A stretch of DNA of 8,444 bases from RPQK01 sp041946865 (GCA_041946865.1 JBHGBF010000297.1:1-8444), one strand, 5' to 3'. Shown: positions 1 to 6,467, counted from the stretch's first letter. A program made the numbers and translations. The notes: a model not told the origin generated them from the letters alone.

Positions 1-267
1 CGGTGTCGCCATGTTGCACTGCCCCTTCAGGGCAGAAAGGCTTGTTCTGCAACGGTTTCGCAGGGTAGGCGCTCAACTGCGCGCCAACCCTCGGCTGTCT
101 GGAGTCAAGTAAATATCCCTCTTACGAAAATACGTACACATATCAGGACGGGTCACACCGCACTTCATATCCAAAACGGAGCCTCCAACGGGTTTGAATC
201 ACATCCGTCACACGGGCCGAACCTGCTTCGTGGCCTTGACTCCGGCGGCCGCGATATAATCAGGAAG
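1..267. other. Spacer upstream of the E1 alpha gene
   Basis: I find no convincing gene in this stretch. Bases 19-35 form a small GC-rich hairpin (6 bp stem, 5 base loop) without a T run. In the reading frame of the downstream E1 alpha gene the stretch has no stop codon back to base 1, but it also has no ATG, GTG or TTG, and the conceptual peptide is rich in Arg, His and Ser and looks non-coding. On the minus strand an ATG at 12-10, preceded by AAGGGG nine bases away, could be the start of a divergent gene leaving the window; only four codons are visible, so this is a guess. No tRNA or other RNA gene is recognisable. Confidence 0.55.
255..260 (+). promoter_or_regulatory. -10 box (TATAAT), probable leaderless promoter
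   Basis: A perfect TATAAT ends seven bases before the ATG at 268. At the usual distance this places the transcription start at or within a base or two of the start codon, so the mRNA would be leaderless. No -35 hexamer sits at 16-18 bases; the nearest likeness, TTGACT at 236-241, is only 13 bases away. AGGA at 262-265 lies two bases from the ATG, too close for normal ribosome binding. The box is seen directly; the leaderless reading is inference. Confidence 0.5.
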
Positions 268-1356
268 ATGCTTGATTTCAAGGCCTTTAATATCCTCCGT
301 CCGGACGGGACTCTCGACAAGCTTCATCCGGAATCCTCCCTGACTCCGGAACAGCTCTTATATCTCTATCGCCTGATGCTTTTGAACCGGCGCCTGGATG
401 AACGCATGATCATGTTGCAGCGCCAGGGCCGGATTGGATTCTATATCGGTTCCGCCGGCGAGGAAGCCGCGATCATGGGAAGCGCCTTCGCGCTCGACGA
501 GAAGGACTGGATTGTGCCCTGTTACCGGGAGCTGGGGGCGGCGCTGATCCGCGGTTATCCTTTGTTCGAGCTGATCTGCCAGTTCTTCGGGAACTCGGAA
601 GACATCAACAAAGGCCGCCAGATGCCCAATCATTACGGGAACCGGGCTCTCCGCTTTCTGTCCATCTCGAGCCCCGTCGGGACCCAGATTCCCCAGGCGA
701 CCGGCCTCTCCCTCGCGATCAAGATCCGGGGCGGGTCGGAAGTTGTCCTGGTTTACTTCGGAGATGGGGCGACCTCGCAGGGCGATTTCCACGTGGGGAT
801 GAACTTTGCGGGTGTCTACAATACGCCGACAATCTTCTTCTGCCGGAACAATCAGTGGGCCATTTCGACACCGGCGCGGTGTCAGACGGCAGTCGAAAGC
901 ATGGCCGTGAAGGGCCAGGCTTATGGAATCGAGGGTGTCCAGGTCGACGGCAATGACCTGTTGGCGGTGCATGCCGTCACGACCAAGGCCCTGGAGAAGG
1001 CCCGACGCGGGGAAGGACCGACTCTCATCGAAGCCGTCACTTACCGGCTGGGCGGCCATTCGACCTCGGACGATCCCAAGGCTTACCGGGATGAGAAGCT
1101 GGTCGAACAGTGGCGCCGACGTGATCCGCTGGTCCGCCTGCGCTCGTACCTGACAAGCTCCGGCCACTGGAGCGAGGCTGAAGACGCGCGCCTCGAGGAA
1201 GAAATCAAGAATGAAATCCGGGATAACCTGAAAAGGGCAGAAAGAGTCGCGCCTCCTACGGTCGATTCCCTCTTCACGGATGTCTATGACAAGCTCCCCT
1301 GGCATCTGCGCGAAGAGCAGGAGGAGCTGGAGCAGACCGACAGATTGACGGATTGA
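268..1356 (+). CDS. 2-oxoacid dehydrogenase E1 component, alpha subunit (pyruvate or branched-chain type)
   Basis: This is the thiamine-diphosphate-binding half of a heterotetrameric E1 that decarboxylates a 2-oxoacid and passes the acyl group to lipoyl-E2 in the cytoplasm. At 362 aa it is a normal length for the bacterial family. The ThDP/Mg motif runs from GDG (165-167) to NN (194-195). NKGRQMPNH (114-122) and SSPVGTQ (134-140) line the active site, and the phosphorylation-type loop has H264 followed by STSDD. The C-terminus around DKLPWHL resembles the bacterial branched-chain E1 alpha of Thermus. The N-terminal LRPDGTL segment is typical of the family and supports the start at 268. Motifs are mixed between PDH and BCKDH, so the substrate (pyruvate or branched-chain 2-oxoacid) cannot be settled and no symbol is given. 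The stop codon lies inside a triple 8-base repeat. E1 beta follows after 112 bases. Confidence 0.93.
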   Translation: MLDFKAFNILRPDGTLDKLHPESSLTPEQLLYLYRLMLLNRRLDERMIMLQRQGRIGFYIGSAGEEAAIMGSAFALDEKDWIVPCYRELGAALIRGYPLFELICQFFGNSEDINKGRQMPNHYGNRALRFLSISSPVGTQIPQATGLSLAIKIRGGSEVVLVYFGDGATSQGDFHVGMNFAGVYNTPTIFFCRNNQWAISTPARCQTAVESMAVKGQAYGIEGVQVDGNDLLAVHAVTTKALEKARRGEGPTLIEAVTYRLGGHSTSDDPKAYRDEKLVEQWRRRDPLVRLRSYLTSSGHWSEAEDARLEEEIKNEIRDNLKRAERVAPPTVDSLFTDVYDKLPWHLREEQEELEQTDRLTD

Positions 1357-1366
1357 CAGATTGACA
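1343..1366 (+). repeat. Triple 8-base tandem repeat across the E1 alpha stop codon
   Basis: Three adjacent units read GATTGACG, GATTGACA and GATTGACA. The E1 alpha stop codon TGA (1354-1356) is inside the second unit. Because the unit is 8 bases, gain or loss of a copy upstream of the stop would shift the frame and change the last residues of E1 alpha. No function is known to me. Confidence 0.85.
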
Positions 1367-1456
1367 GTGGGGAGCGGCGGAGCCCAGGGATCCCGGCCTG
1401 AGGGCAGGATCGAATGTGGTATCGCAACAGGCGCATGCCTGCCGCCCCAGGGTTTC

Positions 1457-1462
1457 GAGAGG
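1457..1462 (+). promoter_or_regulatory. Ribosome binding site of E1 beta (GAGAGG)
   Basis: GAGAGG lies six bases before the ATG at 1469. It decides the start: the open frame extends upstream to a TTG at 1361, but that TTG is within the 8-base repeat and would add 36 residues unlike any E1 beta N-terminus. Confidence 0.7.
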
Positions 1463-1468
1463 ATTCAC

Positions 1469-2446
1469 ATGCCGGTTTTGAACATCATTCAGGCAGTCAA
1501 TGATGCGCTCAGGCTGGAGATGCGACGCGACGACCGGGTCGTCGTGCTGGGTGAAGACGTGGGGAAGTTCGGAGGCGTCTTCCGGGCGACCGTGGGGTTG
1601 TACGACGAATTCGGCCCCAACCGGGTATTCGACACGCCGCTCGCCGAAGCCGGAATCGTCGCCACCGCAATCGGAATGGCGCTTTACGGGCTTCGCCCGG
1701 TCCCCGAAATTCAGTTCGCCGACTTCATCTACCCCGCTTTTGACCAGATCGTGAACGAGGCCGCCAAGATGCGTTACAGATCAGGCGGCCAGTTCACCTG
1801 CCCTATCGTCATCCGGGCTCCTTTCGGCGGCGGAATCAAAGGCGGCCATTACCACTCGCAGAGCCCCGAGGCGTACTTTATCCACACCGCGGGACTGAAA
1901 GTGGTCGCCCCTTCCAATCCGTACGACGCCAAGGGCCTGTTGATCTCCGCCATCCGGGACGAAAATCCGGTGATTTTCATGGAACCGAAGCGGGTCTATC
2001 GCGCTGCCCGCAACGAAGTCCCTGAAGGCGAATATCAGATCCCGATCGGGGAAGCCAAGATCCTGAGCGAAGGGAGCGATCTCACGCTCATTACCTATGG
2101 CGCCATGGTGCACACGTCGCTGGAAGCGGTGGCCAAGCTCAAGGACGAAGACAATGTCGCTTGCGAGCTGATTGATCTGCGCACGCTGATGCCTTACGAC
2201 ATCGAGACGATCCTCGGATCGGTCCGCAAGACGGGCCGGGTCATGATTGTGCATGAAGCCCCGAGGACCTGTGGATTCGGCGCGGAGCTATCGGCCGCCA
2301 TCACCGAGCGAGCCCTGCTTTATCTGGAAGCCCCGGTTGTGCGCGTGACGGGGTTCGACACTCCTTTCCCCTACGCTCTTGAGAACCACTACCTTCCGAG
2401 CGTGGGGCGGATCGTGTCGGCCGCGCGAAAACTACTGAACTTCTGA
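1469..2446 (+). CDS. 2-oxoacid dehydrogenase E1 component, beta subunit
   Basis: This is the second half of the E1 heterotetramer, contributing the glutamate that activates the thiamine ring and part of the E2 docking surface. From the ATG at 1469 the protein is 325 aa, the usual length, and begins MPVLNIIQAVNDAL as expected. LGEDVGKFGG (27-36) and the block FDTPLAEAGIV carry the conserved glutamate E60. GGHYHSQSPEAYF (125-137) holds the active-site histidine H129, and KVVAPSNPYDAKGLL (144-158) belongs to the central domain. The C-terminal transketolase-like domain contains LITYGAMVH and the VRVTGFDTPFPYALE block. A GAGAGG site six bases upstream supports the start. It lies between E1 alpha and E2 in one direction, so co-transcription is likely. 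Pyruvate and branched-chain 2-oxoacids are both possible substrates. Confidence 0.94.
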   Translation: MPVLNIIQAVNDALRLEMRRDDRVVVLGEDVGKFGGVFRATVGLYDEFGPNRVFDTPLAEAGIVATAIGMALYGLRPVPEIQFADFIYPAFDQIVNEAAKMRYRSGGQFTCPIVIRAPFGGGIKGGHYHSQSPEAYFIHTAGLKVVAPSNPYDAKGLLISAIRDENPVIFMEPKRVYRAARNEVPEGEYQIPIGEAKILSEGSDLTLITYGAMVHTSLEAVAKLKDEDNVACELIDLRTLMPYDIETILGSVRKTGRVMIVHEAPRTCGFGAELSAAITERALLYLEAPVVRVTGFDTPFPYALENHYLPSVGRIVSAARKLLNF

Positions 2447-2448
2447 GG

Positions 2449-2476
2449 TGGGGATGCGCCTGCGACTGCCTCCCCA
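2449..2476 (+). other. Small hairpin in the E1 beta-E2 spacer
   Basis: TGGGGA (2449-2454) pairs with TCCCCA (2471-2476), with three further inner base pairs possible after one mismatch. A run of A, not T, follows, so on the plus strand this is not an intrinsic terminator. It could tune the ratio of E1 to E2 message by processing or may mean nothing. The rest of the 90-base spacer shows only a second 5-bp stem near 2489-2504. Confidence 0.3.
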
Positions 2477-2536
2477 AAAACACGGCCACAAGGTCCGGGA
2501 GGCGCCGGAACACGCGACCCATCCTAAGCTGTCGAG

Positions 2537-3724
2537 ATGGTGAATATGCTCTTTCAGTTCAAGCTGCCTGACATCGGCGAAGGAGTGGTGGAAGGCGAAA
2601 TTGTAAAGTGGCTCGTCAACGACGGTGACAGCATCCGTGAGGACCAGCCTTTGGTCGAAGTGATGACAGACAAGGCCACGGTCGAGATACCGTCTCCAGT
2701 CGCGGGAAAAGTGGCCAGGCGTTACGGCCGGGAAGGCGGCACCATCTCGGTCGGCGCGGTGCTGGTCGAGATCGAAACCGGAAACGGCGCGCCCAGAGCA
2801 CAGTCCAAGAGCGGGGAGCGCGAGATGGCGGTCCCTGTGCGTCGTGCTCCGCATGCCGTTGGCGTCCTTGCCACCCCGGCCGTGCGCCGTCTGGCCCGGG
2901 AACGCGGCGTCGATTTGAGCAAAGTCAAAGGCTCGGGCCCGGCGGGCCGAATCACCCTCGAGGATCTGAGCCAGTATCAGCCCGAGCCCGAGAAGCCGCC
3001 AGCCGCTGCCGAACCGGTTACACGAGCGGAAGTCGAGGAAACAGTGCCGTATCGCGGCCTGCGTCGGAAAATCGGCGAGCGGATGATCACGTCGAAAACG
3101 ACCGCCCCGCACTACACGTATGTCGAAGAAGTCGACGTCAGCGAGTTGAGCCGGGTGCGAAACATCTACAACGAGATGAGCGGCGCCCGGCTGACTTACC
3201 TGCCCTTCATCATCAAGGCCGTAGTCGAAGGGTTGCGGAAGCACCCGCTCCTGAATTCGTCTCTCGATGAAGAGAACGGCGTCATCCGCGTCAAGCATTA
3301 CTACAACATCGGCATCGCCACTGCGACCGAGGACGGCCTGATCGTCCCGGTCATCAAGGAGGCCGATCAGAAAACGGTGCTGGAGCTCGCCAAGGAGATT
3401 GCCCGGCTCTCAGAGGCGGCGAAGAACGGCAAGATCAAGGTGGAAGATCTTAAAGGCGGGACCTTCACCATTACCAGCCTCGGCTCGCTCGGTGGCCTCA
3501 TGGCCACGCCTATTATCAATTACCCGGAGGTCGCGATACTGGGGTTGCATAAGATCAGCCCCAGGCCGGTGGTAAAGGACAACCAGGTGGTGGTGCGGGA
3601 GATGATGAATCTGAGCATTTCCCTGGACCATCGGGTCGTCGACGGGGCGGTGGCGGCCCAGTTTGTCGCCCACGTCAAGATGTACTTGGAAAATCCAGGC
3701 TTGCTCGCCCTGGGTTCGCTCTGA
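2537..3724 (+). CDS. Dihydrolipoyl acyltransferase, E2 core of the 2-oxoacid dehydrogenase complex
   Basis: This is the structural core of the complex: it takes the acyl group from E1 on a swinging lipoyl arm and transfers it to CoA. The 395 aa protein has one lipoyl domain (about 5-80) with the lipoylated lysine K46 in VMTDKATVEIP. A linker follows, then a peripheral subunit-binding domain (about 112-145, ATPAVRRLARERGVDL then GSGPAGRITLEDL). A Pro/Glu/Ala-rich linker leads to the catalytic domain (about 172-395). The active-site motif DHRVVDG near the C-terminus supplies H365 and D369. One lipoyl domain is usual for branched-chain and many bacterial pyruvate E2s. Two in-frame ATGs, at 2537 and 2546, are equally plausible starts; neither has a strong ribosome binding site. 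It is the last gene of the cluster, and no E3 gene follows, so E3 must be encoded elsewhere. Confidence 0.94.
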   Translation: MVNMLFQFKLPDIGEGVVEGEIVKWLVNDGDSIREDQPLVEVMTDKATVEIPSPVAGKVARRYGREGGTISVGAVLVEIETGNGAPRAQSKSGEREMAVPVRRAPHAVGVLATPAVRRLARERGVDLSKVKGSGPAGRITLEDLSQYQPEPEKPPAAAEPVTRAEVEETVPYRGLRRKIGERMITSKTTAPHYTYVEEVDVSELSRVRNIYNEMSGARLTYLPFIIKAVVEGLRKHPLLNSSLDEENGVIRVKHYYNIGIATATEDGLIVPVIKEADQKTVLELAKEIARLSEAAKNGKIKVEDLKGGTFTITSLGSLGGLMATPIINYPEVAILGLHKISPRPVVKDNQVVVREMMNLSISLDHRVVDGAVAAQFVAHVKMYLENPGLLALGSL

Positions 3725-3735
3725 CCAGCTTTTCG

Positions 3736-3822
3736 GCGATCAGCGGTCAGCAGTCAGCTTTCAGCTCTGCGCCATGCGTCCCCGCGTCTTAGCTGAAAGC
3801 TGAACGCTGATCGCTGGCAGCT
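3736..3822. repeat. Heptamer-built inverted repeat between convergent genes, possible bidirectional terminator
   Basis: The left arm is four tandem 7-base units of form NNTCAGC (3738-3765). The right arm starts with three units of form GCTGANN and a fourth, decayed unit (3792-3819). Ten bases at 3736-3745 pair perfectly with 3805-3814, and eleven at 3756-3766 pair perfectly with 3791-3801. The left arm has one heptamer more, which would bulge; the loop is 24 bases. It fills most of the 103 bases between the stop codons of E2 (+) and rsmE (-). There is no T run on either strand, so termination is inferred from position and pairing only. Confidence 0.7.
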
Positions 3823-3827
3823 AAGCT

Positions 3828-4553
3828 CTACCCCAGATCCCCAAGCTCGTACTGCAGAATGGAAAGCACCGTGATCGGGCAGGTCTCGGTCCGCAGGACG
3901 CGTTTCCCGAGTTGGACGGGGGTCACGCAGTAATCCGCAAACAACTTGCGATCCCGCTCATCCCAACCCCCTTCGGGCCCCACCACGAAATAGCAGGATC
4001 GAACGGATGTCTTCCCGCCGAGCAGGGAACGCAAGGGCGAGCCTCCTGCCTCATCCAGGACAAAGCGCAGATCGGCCGACCAATTCTGAAGAAAAGCCTC
4101 GAGAGAAACTGGAGTATGAAGCGTAGGGAGGACGTTTCGCCCGCACTGCTTGAAGGCCTCTGCGGTTATCTTCTCCCAGCGCTGCATTTTGTGCGAGAGC
4201 CCGGCCTCATCCAGCCGCACTTCGGTTCGCCAGCTGATCAAGGGAACAATCTCATCAATCCCCAGCTCTACGGCCTTCTGAATGACCCATTCGAACTTGT
4301 CTTTCTTGATCAGGCTCTGGGCGAGGCAGATCGGGACGGCCGATTCCGTCTGGCTCTCGACTTTCTCCACGATCTCTCCCTGCCATCCGCCGGATTCCCT
4401 GATCAGCTGGCATCGGAAGACGCCCCCCTTCCCGTCGTGGGCCAGGAAACAGTCTCCTGGACGCAGCCGGAGAACACGGACGAGATAACGGGACTCGTCC
4501 GCCGGCAGCAGCACTCGGTCGTCGTCAATCAGACGGGCTATAACTCGATTCAC
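3828..4553 (-). CDS. rsmE: 16S rRNA (uracil-1498-N3)-methyltransferase RsmE
   Basis: RsmE methylates N3 of U1498 in the small-subunit rRNA, using SAM in a SPOUT trefoil-knot fold. At 241 aa the length is normal. The N-terminal PUA-like domain (about 1-70) includes the YLVRVLRLRPGD block (23-34). The catalytic domain has KAVELGID (93-100), EAFKQCGR (132-139), the SAM-binding GPEGG (192-196) and LGKRVLRTET (215-224). After TET the sequence is CPITVLS, where many relatives have a run of Ala and Leu; this is a mild oddity in the knot. The start codon is GTG (4553-4551), four bases after the prmA stop, with only a weak AGG as ribosome binding site, so translational coupling to prmA is likely. It is the last gene of the heat-shock block. 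Confidence 0.93.
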   Translation of the reverse strand: MNRVIARLIDDDRVLLPADESRYLVRVLRLRPGDCFLAHDGKGGVFRCQLIRESGGWQGEIVEKVESQTESAVPICLAQSLIKKDKFEWVIQKAVELGIDEIVPLISWRTEVRLDEAGLSHKMQRWEKITAEAFKQCGRNVLPTLHTPVSLEAFLQNWSADLRFVLDEAGGSPLRSLLGGKTSVRSCYFVVGPEGGWDERDRKLFADYCVTPVQLGKRVLRTETCPITVLSILQYELGDLG

Positions 4554-4557
4554 GCGC

Positions 4558-5388
4558 CTAGGATAACCGATCCACCGGCGTTAGTCGCAAGCAAGCCCAG
4601 CCGTTGGCTTCCCAGCGACCGACCGGCTCGAGTCCATGGGCCAGAAAGGCCTCGGCTGACAGGGCCTCTTGATCACAGGTGAAACCCGAGATGACAAGGT
4701 CGCGCCTGGCCAAAGGGCTGATCTCTCTCGCCGCCAGCTGAAAGATGCCAGGCGTGAGATTGGCAAGCACCAGGTCGAAACGGGCGCCGAGCGCCCCAGG
4801 CGTCGCGGCCGCCAGGCACACATCGTGGACTCCGTTTTGGGCCAGGTTCTCGCGGGCCATCTCGATCGCCTGCCAATCGTTGTCGATAGCAACGATTTGG
4901 GCATTCGGGTTCAATCGCCGCGCCGCCAGCGCGAGGATGCCGGACCCGGTTCCGATGTCGGCAATCGAAACAGCTTTGTCCGCCAGGTCCTCGAGCGCCA
5001 GCAGGCACAATTGTGTGGATTCGTGAGTCCCGGTGCCGAAAGCGTGCCCCGGATCGATCACCAGGTTGACCGGGTGGTCGGCCGAACCGCTTTCCCAGGA
5101 GGGATGAACGTAGAAGCTTCGGCCGACGGCGAATCCGTGGAAATTCTTCTTGTAGTTTTCCACCCAGTCGTCGGGATTGGAGACGACCCGGTGGATACCG
5201 GCGTTTGAGAAGCGCCGCGTGAGCTCCTCTTCCGAAAAAGACGAGGGAAAGAACGCCCGGACCGTTATTCCGTCGGGTCCCGGAATCTCTTCAAGACCAG
5301 TGGTGCCGAGCTCCCAAAGCAGGCTGACAAGGGAATCGAGCTCGCTGGAGCTTACTCGGATTTCAAGGCAGAGCCACGATTTGGTCAA
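4558..5388 (-). CDS. prmA: Ribosomal protein L11 methyltransferase PrmA
   Basis: PrmA trimethylates lysines and the N-terminus of ribosomal protein L11 with SAM. The 276 aa protein has an N-terminal L11-recognition domain (about 1-55) and a linker with DDWVENYKKNF (73-83). The class I methyltransferase domain shows DPGHAFGTGTHEST (112-125), the SAM-binding D144-IGTGSG (145-150), an acidic residue at the end of strand 2 (AIDND, 167-171) and NLTP (210-213) in the catalytic loop. The start codon is TTG (5388-5386); there is no in-frame ATG or GTG nearby and the N-terminal strand WLCLEIRV fits the family. AAAGGA lies 12 bases upstream, rather far. It follows dnaJ by 20 bases and precedes rsmE by four, as in Bacillus and many other bacteria. 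Confidence 0.94.
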   Translation of the reverse strand: MTKSWLCLEIRVSSSELDSLVSLLWELGTTGLEEIPGPDGITVRAFFPSSFSEEELTRRFSNAGIHRVVSNPDDWVENYKKNFHGFAVGRSFYVHPSWESGSADHPVNLVIDPGHAFGTGTHESTQLCLLALEDLADKAVSIADIGTGSGILALAARRLNPNAQIVAIDNDWQAIEMARENLAQNGVHDVCLAAATPGALGARFDLVLANLTPGIFQLAAREISPLARRDLVISGFTCDQEALSAEAFLAHGLEPVGRWEANGWACLRLTPVDRLS

Positions 5389-5408
5389 TACGGAGGGTTG
5401 TCCTTTGC

Positions 5409-6377
5409 TTACCCGAAGATGTCCTTTACCTTGTCGAACAGGCCGCTGGAATCCTCTTCGGCTTCCGCTTCTGATGCTTCGGCGAATTGCTGTAACAGCT
5501 CTCTCTGCTGTTTATTCAGCCGGGTTGGCGTGACAACCGTGATCGCGACCAGCTGGTCTCCCTGGCCTCTGCCGTTGAGGCTGACCACCCCCCGGCCTTT
5601 CAGGCGAAAGACAGTGCCGGTTTGAGTCCCTTCCGGAATCTTCAGTTTCTCTTTCCCCTGCAGAGTGGGGATGTTGATTTCTGCGCCCAAGGCGGCCTGT
5701 GGGAAGGTGACGGGCAGCTCGCAATAGACGTCGTTGCCCTGGCGCTTGAAGAACGGGTGCTCCTCGACTTCGATGACTACGTAAAGATCTCCCGGCGGGC
5801 CTCCGTTAATGCCGGCCTCACCTTCGCCCGCCACTCTCAGCCGCGAGCCATCATCGACTCCGGCAGGGATCTTCTTGCAGGTTATGCGCCCCTGGCCCGG
5901 CTTGGCGCCCGTGCCTCCGCAGACGCCGCACGTTTCCTGGCGCGGGATCTTGATCTTCGTCTTGACGCCGAAGGCAGCTTCCTCGAAGCTGATGCGCAGG
6001 TCATAACGGAGATCCGAGCCCCGTTGGGCCTGATTCGGGCGCCGGCGTCTGGAGCCGCCGAATACATCGCCAAAGCCGAAGAAATCGCCCAGGATATCGC
6101 TGAAATCGGCAAAGATATCCGGATCAAATCCTCCAAAGCCGCCACTGCCGACGTTCACTCCGGCATGACCGAACCGATCGTACTGTCCGCGTTTGTTCGG
6201 GTCGCTGAGAACGCTGTAAGCTTCCGCGGCTTCCTTGAAGTTCTCTTCGGCCTGCTTGTCTCCTGGGTTTTTATCGGGATGGTACTTCAGGGCCAGTTTC
6301 CGGTAGGCGCTCTTTATCTCTTGAGCATTCGCCTCGCGCGGAACACCCAAAACCTCATAATAGTCCCTTTTGGCCAA
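5409..6377 (-). CDS. dnaJ: DnaJ (Hsp40) co-chaperone with nearly all of its zinc finger deleted
   Basis: DnaJ delivers unfolded clients to DnaK and stimulates its ATPase. The J domain (about 4-66) has the essential HPD at 33-35. A Gly/Phe-rich region (about 70-108) includes FGFGDVFGG. The two C-terminal beta-barrel domains and dimerisation tail run from about 170 to 322. A class I DnaJ has four CxxCxGxG motifs between them, about 370-380 aa in all; this protein has 322. Only the first motif (C150, C153, GTG to 157) and one further cysteine (C167) remain. The chain then jumps from TCKK directly into IPAGVDDG, which normally follows the fourth motif. Frame is kept, so it should be made. Neither zinc site of the family could form. 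The start is TTG with a strong AGGAGG upstream. It has its own promoter after grpE and lacks an adjacent dnaK. Assembly error is not excluded. Confidence 0.9.
   Translation of the reverse strand: MAKRDYYEVLGVPREANAQEIKSAYRKLALKYHPDKNPGDKQAEENFKEAAEAYSVLSDPNKRGQYDRFGHAGVNVGSGGFGGFDPDIFADFSDILGDFFGFGDVFGGSRRRRPNQAQRGSDLRYDLRISFEEAAFGVKTKIKIPRQETCGVCGGTGAKPGQGRITCKKIPAGVDDGSRLRVAGEGEAGINGGPPGDLYVVIEVEEHPFFKRQGNDVYCELPVTFPQAALGAEINIPTLQGKEKLKIPEGTQTGTVFRLKGRGVVSLNGRGQGDQLVAITVVTPTRLNKQQRELLQQFAEASEAEAEEDSSGLFDKVKDIFG
5868..5930 (-). other. Zinc-finger remnant and deletion junction in dnaJ
   Basis: This stretch codes for residues 150-170: one complete CxxCxGxG motif, a linker and one lone cysteine (codon TGC at 5879-5877), followed by two AAG lysine codons and the ATC of IPAG. 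Comparison with class I DnaJs from memory places the loss of roughly 50 residues at the lysine codons. A short AAG identity at both ends could have mediated it; this is inference. Confidence 0.75.
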
Positions 6378-6383
6378 GACTAA

Positions 6384-6394
6384 TCACCCCTCCT
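6384..6394 (-). promoter_or_regulatory. Strong ribosome binding site of dnaJ
   Basis: On the minus strand AGGAGGGGTGA precedes the TTG start codon. AGGAGG is 11 bases from TTG, and the GGTGAT part also matches the extended anti-Shine-Dalgarno. An in-frame TGA just upstream of TTG excludes a longer protein, so TTG at 6377 is the start. Confidence 0.75.
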
Positions 6395-6406
6395 GCCGGC
6401 TTCTTG

Positions 6407-6434
6407 GAATTGCGGATTGCGGACGGCGGATTCG
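6407..6434. repeat. Four degenerate heptamers in the dnaJ leader
   Basis: On the plus strand the units read GAATTGC, GGATTGC, GGACGGC and GGATTCG in direct succession. They lie in the predicted 5' leader of dnaJ, between its promoter and its ribosome binding site. No function is apparent; the units resemble simple spacer repeats. Confidence 0.6.
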
Positions 6435-6467
6435 ACTATAGCATCGTTCTCGCCGCCATCGTGGCTA

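Noticed and set aside
194..215. GGTTTGAATC resembling a tRNA T-arm
   Set aside because: No flanking stem, anticodon arm or acceptor stem can be built around it.
236..241. TTGACT as -35 box for the TATAAT at 255-260
   Set aside because: The spacing is only 13 bases, too short for a sigma-70 promoter.
358..1305. Long minus-strand open frame opposite E1 alpha
   Set aside because: It mirrors the codons of a clearly conserved gene; its own product has no recognisable motif.
1361..1468. N-terminal extension of E1 beta from the TTG at 1361
   Set aside because: The TTG is inside an 8-base tandem repeat, the extra 36 residues do not look like E1 beta, and ATG at 1469 has a well-placed GAGAGG.
2432..3298. 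Minus-strand open frame of 288 codons opposite E2
   Set aside because: It is an antisense shadow of the GC-rich E2 gene and shows no family motifs.
3736..3822. CRISPR-like array
   Set aside because: Units are 7 bases and contiguous with no spacers; it is a palindromic tandem repeat.
4509..4516. GCACTC as a half-site of a CIRCE operator
   Set aside because: It lies inside rsmE, and no GAGTGC partner occurs at the nine-base spacing.
3912..4682. Plus-strand open frame across rsmE and prmA
   Set aside because: Antisense to two conserved genes and crosses their boundary; composition is not protein-like.
5622..6383. Plus-strand open frame of about 250 codons opposite dnaJ
   Set aside because: Antisense shadow of dnaJ; no motifs and no plausible ribosome binding site seen.
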